A stretch of 64,000 nt of DNA from Dokdonia sp. PRO95 (GTDB lineage: Bacteria > Bacteroidota > Bacteroidia > Flavobacteriales > Flavobacteriaceae), in the NCBI RefSeq assembly GCF_000355805.1, contig NZ_CM001837.1:3171966-3235965 (forward strand), in the 5' to 3' direction. Below are positions 52,958-60,699 of the stretch, piece after piece (positions within the stretch are counted from its first letter, which is position 1; every line of letters begins with the position of its first letter). The position numbers and the translations under genes were made by a program. Below the pieces are notes generated by a model. The model made no database searches. It worked only from the letters and a program-made list of their open reading frames with translations, and was not told the origin of the DNA.

Positions 52958-53734
52958 ATGAAATCATTGAAACAGCTTGCATTTTTAATACTATCACTTA
53001 TTTTTATTATAAGTTGTGACGATGATGACCCAACCACAATATCATCTGACCCAGCAGAAAATGCTGCAAATAAGCAACCTCTAGGAACCTCTGCAAATGA
53101 ATTGCTATCTAGTGATGAGTTTACTAGCCTACGGGTTGAGATTGCATATCCTGCGGGTTTTAGACCAACAGATAGCACTATAGAATTATTAATTCCATTT
53201 CTAGAAGAGCGACTTAACAAACCAGATGGTATTACAATCGTAGAATCTACAATCACAACTGATACCGAAGGCCCTTATGACATAAATGAGATCGTGGCCA
53301 TAGAAGATGCAAATCGATCTGTTTTTAATAATGGTGATGAGATAGGAGTATGGTTATTCTTTTCTGACGAAAGTAACCCTACTGACACTGATACTTCTGT
53401 GGTATTAGGCACTGCCTATAGAAATACCTCGATGGTTATCTATGAGAAAACACTAAAAGATATCAGTGAGAATACAATAACTCCTGGAAATAGAACTGCG
53501 ATTGAAACAGGTACTATACGTCATGAGTTTGGTCATATTTTTGGACTTGTAAACGGTGGGACACCACTAACCTCAGATCACCATGACGAGGAAAATGGTA
53601 GACATTGTAGCGTAGAAGATTGCTTAATGTATTTTCAAACCGTTACTACTATCTTTAATACTAGTAATACAGCATCACTTCCTAATTTTGACGCGTTATG
53701 CATTCAAGATTTACAAGCAAATGGAGGATTATAG
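52958..53734 (+). CDS. Zinc metalloprotease-like lipoprotein
   Basis: A 258-residue lipoprotein with lipobox IISC (C20) followed by DDDDP, a surface-export type linker. A metzincin-like domain carries HEFGHIFGLVNGG (HExxHxxG) followed by SDHHDEENGRHC, where a third His ligand could lie, and SVEDCLMYF as a possible Met-turn. It is similar in style but not closely to the HEIGH protease at 36152. It is divergent from the DUF2059 gene and followed by a very strong terminator. Substrate unknown. Confidence 0.82.
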   Translation: MKSLKQLAFLILSLIFIISCDDDDPTTISSDPAENAANKQPLGTSANELLSSDEFTSLRVEIAYPAGFRPTDSTIELLIPFLEERLNKPDGITIVESTITTDTEGPYDINEIVAIEDANRSVFNNGDEIGVWLFFSDESNPTDTDTSVVLGTAYRNTSMVIYEKTLKDISENTITPGNRTAIETGTIRHEFGHIFGLVNGGTPLTSDHHDEENGRHCSVEDCLMYFQTVTTIFNTSNTASLPNFDALCIQDLQANGGL

Positions 53735-53752
53735 AATTTTATCCTAGCAACT

Positions 53753-53786
53753 AAAAAAGGGATTGACTTACGTCAATCCCTTTTTT
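53753..53786. terminator. Strong bidirectional terminator
   Basis: A perfect 15-bp stem (53753-53767 with 53772-53786), 4-base loop, A-run on one side and T-run on the other, between convergent genes. Confidence 0.93.
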
Positions 53787-53808
53787 AATCCAATGTAAAT
53801 AAATCAAT

Positions 53809-55854
53809 TTATTCTTCTACAAATGGCACTTCTTCAAGTTCTAATGTATCTGTATATTTCATAAGATACACGGCATTGTTTGAAAAGCCTCCTTTAGCTC
53901 TTGTTCCATACTTGAACTTATTTTCCACATAATCTGTCTCCACACCAGTAGCTGCTGCAGCATATAAGTCTGACGAGTATGCAAGACGTAGTAGTGTGTC
54001 ATACATAACATCATAACCTCTTATTGCTGCCTCACTAGGACTTACACCATACATCGTCTCATAACTGTCAATAAAAGCCTTTGCTTTATTGTACGCATAC
54101 TCTTTTTCTACAGATGGGAAATGGAAAGCGAGATTCTTTAGGTGATCATGCTGTATCTCATCACTATCATAAGCATTACCCCTGTTTGTAGTAAACATTA
54201 CAACCTTAAGAGCACCTAACTGGCCATTAAGACTAGTAGTTACACTACTAATTAATGGCACATCATTAGTCTCTACAATTACCCAGTTTTCTAGTTCGCT
54301 AGAAAGTTGTGATGGTATATCATCTGGATATAGATAATATCCTTTATCGTTAGAACGAGGAGTTACCGTCTTAAGATTTGGAAAAATAGCTCTCAATTTT
54401 GACAATGTTGAGCTATTTTTCTTATCTGCTATTACCACGATATTTTTACCAGATCCATTAGCCTTTAAATAAGAAAGCATCTTTTTACTTAACAAGTTAT
54501 CCTCTGGTCTTGACACAAAAATGTTCTTTCTACCAGCTACCTTGTTAGACATAGGTGATATCACGGGTATGTTGCGTGCATTGAGAAGTGATGACACTCT
54601 ATCTATATTATTACCTAAAAGCGGTCCTATTACAGCATTAACCCCAGAAAAATCATTTGACTGTATAATAGTTTCTACTTTGCGTGCATTTGTTGCCGCG
54701 CCATCTTTACGATTGTATGAGGTATCATAGGTATCTACCGTAGTAGAAATACCAGCTTTTTTTGCATCTTGAACTGCCATAAGCATACCACTGTATAAGT
54801 CTAATGATAGTCTAAGAATACGATCATCTCTAAGTAAATTTTCATTTACCTCTGTATTCCCTGTATTTACACGCCCCACTCCAAAAGGAAGCATTACAGC
54901 AATACGTTTTGGTGAGAAGTCTGTTAATTGATTGAGCAAAGATCCTTTTTTACCTTCTAGAATGGTAACCTCAGGATTCCCTTGGTTTTCTGCAACGGCC
55001 TGTGTAGGCGTGCCAGATCCTGGGCTTCCCTTAGGCACTTTGAGAATCATACCTTCCTTAAGACCTTCGTCTAGTGCAGGGTTTAATGCTATCAGCTCGT
55101 CTGCTTCTAGCTTAAAAATGCGTAACAGGCTATATAGTGTATTTCCCTTCTGTACTTCATAAAAGGCATACTCATCATTATCAATGATAGTACTTTTTGC
55201 AAAATTTGCTTTAGGAACCCTAAGTTCATCCCCTATCTTTAGTCCATCTCTAAGCGACGGATTTGTACTTTCAAGCTCTGCTATAGTAATTCCATACTTT
55301 CTAGCAATTCCGTACTTAGTCTCTTTTGCAATTACATTATGCGTTATGTATGACACCTGTGTTTCTGGTAAATTTACCACCGCATCTGGCGTGCTAGCTT
55401 CTGAATAATTAACAGGTATGCGTAGCTTATCACCTTTGCGCAACACTTCGCTATATAAAGACTTATTAAAACGTTTTATCACATCTTGAGAAACGCCATA
55501 CTTTTTAGAAATGCTATAAAGTGTCTCTTTGCGCTTTACCTTGTGCGTCTTAAACTTTAAGTTGTCTTGATCAACGGTCTCTGTTTTATTTACAACAGTT
55601 GCTGTAGATGGCAAGATTAAAACTAAGCCTTCGTAAACCTCCTCACGAGCATCTGGATTGAGTCTTGTGATATCTTTTGTGGTTATACCATACTTATCGG
55701 CTATATCATTTAGTGTTTCACCAGCTTTTACTTGGTGGGAAACAAACTTTTGAACAGTAGCAGTATTGCTAGATAATGTAGCTGCTGGTGTTGAGCACGC
55801 TTTCGCGAAAGCGCTAAAAACAACAATCGCAATTACAGTAATATATTTTTTCAT
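53809..55854 (-). CDS. LysM repeat protein with periplasmic-binding-protein-like (PBP1) domain
   Basis: A 681-residue exported protein with four LysM peptidoglycan-binding repeats, about 38-82 (HQVKAGETLNDIADKYGI), 100-146 (HKVKRKETLYSISKKYGV), 168-213 and 227-272. A type 1 periplasmic-binding-fold domain follows at about 315-670 (KRIAVMLPFGVGR, NAVIGPLLGNNIDRVSSLL, IPVISPMSNK), the LppC/LivJ-like layout. The N-terminus is odd: the exact palindrome encodes A15-F-A-K-A19 directly before C20, between the hydrophobic core and what looks like an old lipobox cysteine. It follows guaA by nine bases. It probably senses or scaffolds at the peptidoglycan. Confidence 0.9.
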   Translation of the reverse strand: MKKYITVIAIVVFSAFAKACSTPAATLSSNTATVQKFVSHQVKAGETLNDIADKYGITTKDITRLNPDAREEVYEGLVLILPSTATVVNKTETVDQDNLKFKTHKVKRKETLYSISKKYGVSQDVIKRFNKSLYSEVLRKGDKLRIPVNYSEASTPDAVVNLPETQVSYITHNVIAKETKYGIARKYGITIAELESTNPSLRDGLKIGDELRVPKANFAKSTIIDNDEYAFYEVQKGNTLYSLLRIFKLEADELIALNPALDEGLKEGMILKVPKGSPGSGTPTQAVAENQGNPEVTILEGKKGSLLNQLTDFSPKRIAVMLPFGVGRVNTGNTEVNENLLRDDRILRLSLDLYSGMLMAVQDAKKAGISTTVDTYDTSYNRKDGAATNARKVETIIQSNDFSGVNAVIGPLLGNNIDRVSSLLNARNIPVISPMSNKVAGRKNIFVSRPEDNLLSKKMLSYLKANGSGKNIVVIADKKNSSTLSKLRAIFPNLKTVTPRSNDKGYYLYPDDIPSQLSSELENWVIVETNDVPLISSVTTSLNGQLGALKVVMFTTNRGNAYDSDEIQHDHLKNLAFHFPSVEKEYAYNKAKAFIDSYETMYGVSPSEAAIRGYDVMYDTLLRLAYSSDLYAAAATGVETDYVENKFKYGTRAKGGFSNNAVYLMKYTDTLELEEVPFVEE
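55799..55812. repeat. GCTTTCGCGAAAGC palindrome in a signal peptide, AFAKA frame
   Basis: An exact copy at residues 15-19 of the LysM protein, immediately before C20. Confidence 0.95.
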
Positions 55855-55863
55855 AGTTAAGAA

Positions 55864-57402
55864 TTATTCCCACTCAATAGTAGCAGGTGGCTTAGAGCTT
55901 ATGTCATAGACTACTCTATTAACGCCTTTTACCTTATTAATTATATCGTTAGACACTTTTTGTAAAAATTCATAAGGAAGATTTACCCAGTCTGCCGTCA
56001 TTCCATCTGTACTCTCTACAGCTCTAAGTGCCACACATTTTTCATACGTGCGCTCGTCACCCATTACTCCTACTGAGTTTACTGGCAATAACATAGCACC
56101 TGCTTGCCATACTTTATCATATAATCCCCACTCACGTAGACCGCTAATAAATATATGATCTACCTCTTGTAAGATACGTACTTTCTCTGCGGTGATATCT
56201 CCCAGAATTCTAATCGCAAGACCAGGTCCTGGAAAAGGGTGTCTTCCTAAAAGTTCTTGTGATAAACCCATGCTCGCTCCTACTCTACGCACCTCGTCTT
56301 TAAATAACATTCTTAAAGGCTCTACTACTTGAAGTGTCATATAATCTGGTAATCCACCTACATTGTGGTGAGATTTTATAGTTGCACTAGGTCCTCCCGT
56401 TGCACTTACAGATTCAATTACGTCTGGGTAAATAGTACCTTGACCTAACCACTTTGCATTTTCTACAAGTTTACTCTCGTCATCAAATACTTCTACAAAA
56501 ACGCGTCCTATAGCCTTACGCTTAGTCTCTGGATCACTCTCTCCTTCTAGCGCTTCCAAGAAACGTGCCGAAGCATCTACACCCTTTACATTAAGCCCCA
56601 TACCTTCGTACTGCTTGAGAACTTGAGTATATTCATCTTTACGTAACAATCCATTATTTACAAAAATGCAGTATAAATTCTTGCCTATTGCTTTATGAAG
56701 TAATGTAGCTGCAACAGTACTGTCTACACCTCCTGAAAGTCCTAAAATCACACGATCATCATTAAGCTTTGCTTTTAGATCTGCAACCGTAGTATCCACA
56801 AAGGCATCTGGTGTCCATGTTTGTGCTACTCCTGCAATTTTTACTAAGAAGTTTTCTAAAATCTGCTTTCCATCTGTAGAGTGATATACTTCTGGGTGAA
56901 ACTGTATTCCATAAGTTTCTTCCCCCTCAAGTTTATATCCGGCATTTTCCACATCATGAGTAGATGCTATGCGCTTTGCTCCTGCTGGTAATTTCTTGAT
57001 GGTATCACTGTGACTCATCCATACCTGACTACCTGCAGAAACACCTTCTAAGAAAAGTTCGCCTTCGTCTACCACTGAGAGTTTTGCTCGCCCGTACTCA
57101 CGAGTGTTAGATTGTCCTACCTCACCATCATAAAAGTGAGCTAGGTATTGCGCTCCGTAGCAAACTCCTAGAAGTGGCTTTTTACCTTTTATTTCTGAAA
57201 GGTCTGGATGCGGAGCATCCTCACCTCTTACAGAATGCGGTGATCCAGATAGGATTACAGCTTTGTAAGAAGACAAATCTTTAGGCGGATTATTAAATGG
57301 CTTTATCTCGCAGTATATATTTAATTCTCGCACTCTACGTGCTATTAACTGCGTGTATTGAGACCCGAAGTCTAATATGAGGACGTTATTTTGCATAGAC
57401 AA
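55864..57402 (-). CDS. guaA: GMP synthase (glutamine-hydrolysing)
   Basis: Converts XMP to GMP using ATP and glutamine-derived ammonia. Class I glutaminase: [15 protein letters not shown] holds the catalytic Cys near 82, with His/Glu in QFHPEVYHS near 170. The ATP-pyrophosphatase domain has [16 protein letters not shown], and the C-terminal dimerisation domain ends [17 protein letters not shown], the canonical terminus. At 512 residues it is standard. Start ATG 57402 or 57396 ([13 protein letters not shown]). It leads a two-gene unit with the LysM protein. Confidence 0.98.
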   Translation of the reverse strand: MSMQNNVLILDFGSQYTQLIARRVRELNIYCEIKPFNNPPKDLSSYKAVILSGSPHSVRGEDAPHPDLSEIKGKKPLLGVCYGAQYLAHFYDGEVGQSNTREYGRAKLSVVDEGELFLEGVSAGSQVWMSHSDTIKKLPAGAKRIASTHDVENAGYKLEGEETYGIQFHPEVYHSTDGKQILENFLVKIAGVAQTWTPDAFVDTTVADLKAKLNDDRVILGLSGGVDSTVAATLLHKAIGKNLYCIFVNNGLLRKDEYTQVLKQYEGMGLNVKGVDASARFLEALEGESDPETKRKAIGRVFVEVFDDESKLVENAKWLGQGTIYPDVIESVSATGGPSATIKSHHNVGGLPDYMTLQVVEPLRMLFKDEVRRVGASMGLSQELLGRHPFPGPGLAIRILGDITAEKVRILQEVDHIFISGLREWGLYDKVWQAGAMLLPVNSVGVMGDERTYEKCVALRAVESTDGMTADWVNLPYEFLQKVSNDIINKVKGVNRVVYDISSKPPATIEWE

Positions 57403-57769
57403 AAATAGTATAATTTGACAGAGTACCTATAAAGACAAAAGGAGAAATATTAGGATTTTTTTTTAGAGCGCTTTTAGTATTTCTGGGCATTTCTTACAAT
57501 AGCTTAACTATGCCATAAATTCAACAATAATCATGTAACTCTGTTGATGATTTAATAACTATCAATAATTTAAAACATAAGATCTATAGCCACCAGTAAT
57601 TAAAAAGACCCTCTAATCGGATTTTTTTATCGACTCAACGAGAAGTTGTAAGGTATCGTAGAGAGTCGATTTTGACGATAATAAAAAGTCTAACTTTGGT
57701 TATATATGTCTTCCTCTCATTATAAAATTATACAGTAAAGGTCATATAAACAATGTAATATTAAGCGCT
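57403..57769. other. 367-base intergenic region with stem-loop and promoter-like element
   Basis: No ORF is supported here. An 8-bp inverted repeat (57629-57636 with 57663-57670) encloses a 26-base loop, and TTTG (57671-57674) with TAACTTTG (57691-57698) forms a promoter-like pair just after it, about 70 bases before the next gene. The stem-loop could be an operator or the end of a short RNA. Confidence 0.4.
57671..57698 (+). promoter_or_regulatory. Candidate promoter of the 57770 gene
   Basis: TTTG, a 16-base spacer, then TAACTTTG, close to the Bacteroidota TTTG/TAnnTTTG pattern, although the spacer is slightly short. Confidence 0.4.
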
Positions 57770-58345
57770 ATGACCGAAGATGAAAACAATCGCTATGACA
57801 AAGGAATTGATGAGTGGCGTAAACTTCCAGTTTTTAGACAAGGTGTTGTAATCCTGCATCTAGTGGAACATATTATAGAAGGTATAAAACTAGAGGACAG
57901 TAATCCTAACTCTCAATATAAGAAAGCATTATACCAGCGCTATACAGAGCAAATGATGGAAAATGCTTTACTCATACCATCTGCTATCGCCACTGCTCAT
58001 GGGGTAGATCTTTATGACCTCAAAATGGAGAATGCCACTGTAGTTAGAAAGGCAGCTAGAGAAATTATTCAAGACTCAAAAGGCTTACTAGCCTCTGGCT
58101 ATAAAGATGTAGAATATCTCGATTTACTAGGAGATGCCATTGAGATGCTCAGACCTATCTTTGCACGATGGGTACAAACTTTTGATATCGCACAGTATAT
58201 TATTGATAGATGGGGCCTATTTAATCCACCAGGTATAAATTTTGATGATCCGGCTCAAGCAATGAGCTCAGATTTCAATTCATTTTTAGACAACCTAGAT
58301 GAAGATGAGGACTGGGACGATAATGACGAGAAGGACTCTCAATAA
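57770..58345 (+). CDS. Conserved-looking hypothetical cytosolic protein
   Basis: This 191-residue, mostly helical, soluble protein has a very acidic C-terminal tail (LDNLDEDEDWDDNDEKDSQ). No signal peptide, membrane segment or known motif is visible; VILHLVEHIIEGIKLED near 27-43 and ALLIPSAIATAHGVDLYDL near 64-82 are the most ordered helices. Not recognised, though its composition and codon use are like neighbouring genes, so it is real. It is convergent with the Lrp-type gene with 13 bases between stops. It may be a protein-interaction factor; no function is claimed. Confidence 0.7.
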   Translation: MTEDENNRYDKGIDEWRKLPVFRQGVVILHLVEHIIEGIKLEDSNPNSQYKKALYQRYTEQMMENALLIPSAIATAHGVDLYDLKMENATVVRKAAREIIQDSKGLLASGYKDVEYLDLLGDAIEMLRPIFARWVQTFDIAQYIIDRWGLFNPPGINFDDPAQAMSSDFNSFLDNLDEDEDWDDNDEKDSQ

Positions 58346-58358
58346 TAGCACCTATTAC

Positions 58359-58793
58359 TTATTTGAGAATGGGGTTTTGAGCAACAACATGTGATAATAC
58401 GATTTGTGTTTTTGACTCTCCGTAAGAAATAACTCTATCTATAAATTGCTCAAGGTGCTTTTGATTGCGCAACACGACTTCCATCACGATATTTTCATTA
58501 CCAGTAATACGATAACAATTTACCACCTCTTCCCATCCTTTTACATTTTCTAAAAAGGGTTTCAATTTCCCCATAAAAGCTCTAATCGTAATAATTGCCT
58601 TAAGTTGATATCCTAGCGCTTCTTCTGATACTTCTGCCTTATACCCTAGTATTATTCCTGAGTCTTCCATCTTTCTTATGCGCTCCCCCACAGCAGGAGA
58701 ACTAATTCCCACCTGAGTTGCGATTGCAGTATTAGACTGTCTTGCATTTTCTTGTAAACATTTTAAAATACGATTATTAAGTGCATCTACCAT
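58359..58793 (-). CDS. Lrp/AsnC family transcriptional regulator
   Basis: A 144-residue regulator with an N-terminal winged helix-turn-helix (NRILKCLQENARQSNTAIATQVGISSPAVGERIRKMEDSGIILGYKA, about 7-54) and C-terminal RAM/ligand domain (KAIITIRAFMGKLKPFLENV, CYRITGNENIVMEVVLRN). Such proteins form octamers that sense amino acids. It is divergent from a four-helix-bundle gene; the 90-base gap contains an imperfect inverted repeat (58825-58859), a natural candidate for autoregulation. Confidence 0.94.
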   Translation of the reverse strand: MVDALNNRILKCLQENARQSNTAIATQVGISSPAVGERIRKMEDSGIILGYKAEVSEEALGYQLKAIITIRAFMGKLKPFLENVKGWEEVVNCYRITGNENIVMEVVLRNQKHLEQFIDRVISYGESKTQIVLSHVVAQNPILK

Positions 58794-58824
58794 ACAATTT
58801 AAACTTAAGAGCTAAAAATACAAT

Positions 58825-58859
58825 TTTATTAAAGCAAAAAACCTCTTTTGCTTAATAAA
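58825..58859. promoter_or_regulatory. Inverted repeat between Lrp-type and four-helix-bundle genes
   Basis: Arms 58825-58839 and 58846-58859 (TTTATTAAAGCAAAA and TTTTGCTTAATAAA, one bulged A) are centred about 50 bases from the regulator start. Candidate binding site of the Lrp-type regulator. Confidence 0.45.
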
Positions 58860-58901
58860 CCAAATTTACAATAACCATTCTAATTGTATTTTTACTTTAC
58901 G

Positions 58902-59324
58902 ATGAAAATAGTACAAGAACCTAAACTTCAACAATCTTTTGATATAAAGCGTCTTGCTTTGTACAATGAAGCTATGGATCTTTTTACGCTTTCGCGAAAG
59001 CTTTCTAAAGGAAATTTGCAACAAAGCATTTTAAACTGTCCTTCAGAAAAAGAGCTGGCCACAAACCTATCTGAGTTTATTTCGCACACAGCATTATCAC
59101 TACCCATGTCTATTGCTGAAGCCTCTATAACAGCAGACTATTCTAAAAAGCTGCACTTTCAAAAGCATATAGAAGAGCGTATTAGCCAACTTTCAAAGCT
59201 TTGCAAAAAACTAGAAATACTTTATCGTAATCGCTGTCATAGTGTACAACAGCTAGCACATACTGCTCACAAACTCGAGACAGGATTTAAAAAATGGTCT
59301 TTACAATTGACTAGACAGAACTAG
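58902..59324 (+). CDS. Four-helix-bundle protein (S23/avd-like)
   Basis: A 140-residue all-helical protein from the ATG at 58902; a TTG at 58884 would add six residues. The stretch LYNEAMDLFTLSRKLSKG followed by LSLPMSIAEASITADYSKKLHFQKHIEERISQLSKL resembles the 23S-rRNA intervening-sequence four-helix-bundle family, whose members also include Avd of diversity-generating retroelements. No reverse transcriptase or rRNA lies nearby. An exact palindrome is read as L30-S-R-K33 at the position where the family has a basic helix turn. Divergent from the Lrp-type gene. Function unknown. Confidence 0.7.
   Translation: MKIVQEPKLQQSFDIKRLALYNEAMDLFTLSRKLSKGNLQQSILNCPSEKELATNLSEFISHTALSLPMSIAEASITADYSKKLHFQKHIEERISQLSKLCKKLEILYRNRCHSVQQLAHTAHKLETGFKKWSLQLTRQN
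58988..59001. repeat. GCTTTCGCGAAAGC palindrome, LSRK frame
   Basis: An exact copy within the four-helix-bundle gene. Confidence 0.95.
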
Positions 59325-59459
59325 TGCCTCAAGGACACTAAACTCTTTAAAGAAAATTGTCAATACATTAAGAGGGCTATGTTAAATAGCGTTAAGCAAA
59401 TACTTCAATCTCAGTAAGCTAACTACTTTTAATATCAAATAACTATAAAACCAATTGTT

Positions 59460-59618
59460 ATGAGAGATATTATATCACTTATTGTAGTACTTCTAATTAT
59501 AGGCTGGCTCGTAGGCTATTTTGGCTTTGGAGATGCAGTTGGAAGTTTAATTCACATCTTACTTGTACTAGCTGTAGTAGGTATTCTCTACAGACTAGCC
59601 ACTGGAAAAAAGTTATAA
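59460..59618 (+). CDS. Small Lmo0937-like membrane protein
   Basis: A 52-residue protein, MRDIISLIVVLLIIGWLVGY..., with two hydrophobic helices (about 3-21 and 28-45) separated by FGFGDAVGS and a basic end (RLATGKKL). This is the Lmo0937/DUF5670 pattern of tiny, often stress-induced membrane proteins. It is 29 bases before another small envelope gene on the same strand, so the two are probably one transcript ending at the 59810 terminator. Identified by direct translation; function unknown. Confidence 0.75.
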   Translation: MRDIISLIVVLLIIGWLVGYFGFGDAVGSLIHILLVLAVVGILYRLATGKKL

Positions 59619-59647
59619 AAACAAATTAATCAATAAACCATAAAACA

Positions 59648-59788
59648 ATGACTAAGAAATTTTTAACACTAGCAGCAATTGCAATTTTCACACTTTCATT
59701 TTCAAGCTGTAGAGAAAAAACTACTGGTGAAAAAGTAGGAAACGCAGTAGAAAATGCAGTAGATGATGTAGAAGACGCAGTAGACTAG
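59648..59788 (+). CDS. Very small acidic lipoprotein
   Basis: A 46-residue lipoprotein: MTKKFLTLAAIAIFTLSFSSC gives lipidated C21, leaving only 26 mature residues, REKTTGEKVGNAVENAVDDVEDAVD-like with a repeated NAV/DAV heptad-like pattern that should form a short amphipathic acidic helix. Similar entericidin-like small lipoproteins are known in many bacteria, but I do not claim homology. It pairs with the upstream 52-residue membrane protein and ends before a clear terminator. Confidence 0.75.
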   Translation: MTKKFLTLAAIAIFTLSFSSCREKTTGEKVGNAVENAVDDVEDAVD

Positions 59789-59809
59789 CATCATTAAAAA
59801 GTTAAATAG

Positions 59810-59843
59810 AAAAGCCTTTCCATAACGGAAAGGCTTTTTTTTG
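59810..59843 (+). terminator. Intrinsic terminator of the small-protein pair
   Basis: An 11-bp stem (59811-59821 with 59827-59837), 5-base loop and T-run. Confidence 0.9.
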
Positions 59844-60225
59844 TTTCCACTGTTTACAAATGAAATGCTCTTAGCATTTCTTTTCCAGACAGTTTTTAAA
59901 ATGAGGGATTCATTTAGGAAACTCGTTGCATTCTATTTATCAATCTCAAATGACTCAATCCATTTGAGAACCACTATATAAATTTATATACGTTAGAAAG
60001 AATGTGTTTGGATTACTCAGCATAAAAAAAGTGCTATTCACAATTGACTTACAACTAGTTACCACCTAATCAAAAAAATATCGCTATTGAAATGTAAGCG
60101 TTGCCATAAAGCTCCGTCCAACCGAGCATAAGAATTTCAAATGATAAAGCTTTAGTGATCACTATAACCATCATGAAATTACTAAACTGATTTTTAAAAA
60201 ACATTTACGTTCAAAATCCAATACA
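59844..60225. other. 382-base intergenic region with two hairpins
   Basis: No ORF is supported here. A short hairpin GAAATGCT-N3-AGCATTTC (59862-59880) is followed by TTTT and may be a secondary terminator. A 9-bp stem TCTCAAATG/CATTTGAGA (59944-59969) with an 8-base loop has no T-run and no assigned role. The rest is AT-rich and featureless. Confidence 0.45.
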
Positions 60226-60618
60226 ATGAAAAAAATAATTTCAATTTTCGTACTTATCTTAACAGTAACTTTCTCTGCACAAGCTCAAGATAAAATGATG
60301 AAGGAGAGCTCAAACAAAGTAATCGCATTAGAGCAAACTAAAGGAGAGTTTACTCAAAAGCAAATCGTAGTAAGTGAAGGTACTTACACATTTTCAATTG
60401 CAAATAACAATGTAGGTACAGATGTAGGTTTTGTTTTAGTTCCTAAAGGAAAAGATATTTCTAATCCAGAAAATCACATCAAAACTGCTTATGTAACTGC
60501 AGTAGTACCTAACAATACGACAGGAACTTCAAACGTTACAAAACTCACTAAAGGCGAGTATGTTTACTTCTGCCCACTTAACAAGACATCTACAGACAAC
60601 GTTCTTGTAGTACAGTAA
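60226..60618 (+). CDS. Exported cupredoxin-fold-like protein
   Basis: A 130-residue periplasmic protein with signal peptide ending FSAQAQ (residue 21). The mature part is a compact beta sandwich: IVVSEGTYTFSIANNNVGTDVGFVLVPKG and LTKGEYVYFCPLNKTSTDNVLVVQ resemble the C-terminal copper loop region of cupredoxins (Y-x-C-P). The Cys is present, but I see no clear His pair or Met in the loop, so copper binding is doubtful. Monocistronic, with its own terminator. It could be a degenerate cupredoxin or an unrelated beta-sandwich protein. Confidence 0.65.
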   Translation: MKKIISIFVLILTVTFSAQAQDKMMKESSNKVIALEQTKGEFTQKQIVVSEGTYTFSIANNNVGTDVGFVLVPKGKDISNPENHIKTAYVTAVVPNNTTGTSNVTKLTKGEYVYFCPLNKTSTDNVLVVQ

Positions 60619-60635
60619 TCTATAATAAATATAGC

Positions 60636-60670
60636 AAAGCCTTGTATAATCTTATACAGGGCTTTTTTTT
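60636..60670 (+). terminator. Intrinsic terminator of the cupredoxin-like gene
   Basis: A stem of about 13 bp (60636-60648 with 60653-60665, one G-U pair), 4-base loop and T-run. Confidence 0.88.
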
Positions 60671-60673
60671 AGT

Positions 60674-60681
60674 TATTTTTG
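60674..60681 (+). promoter_or_regulatory. Candidate -7 element
   Basis: TATTTTTG fits TAnnTTTG and lies 19 bases before the ATG of the next lipoprotein gene. No good TTG is upstream, so it is weak. Confidence 0.3.
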
Positions 60682-60699
60682 TAATTCAAAAATAACACT

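Noticed and set aside
52915-53256. Long N-terminal extension of the DUF2059 gene
   Set aside because: It runs antisense through the second metalloprotease gene, whereas a proper signal peptide starts at 52914/52911.
58902-59324. Diversity-generating retroelement based on an avd-like four-helix-bundle protein
   Set aside because: No reverse transcriptase, template repeat or variable repeat is nearby; the bundle fold alone is not evidence.
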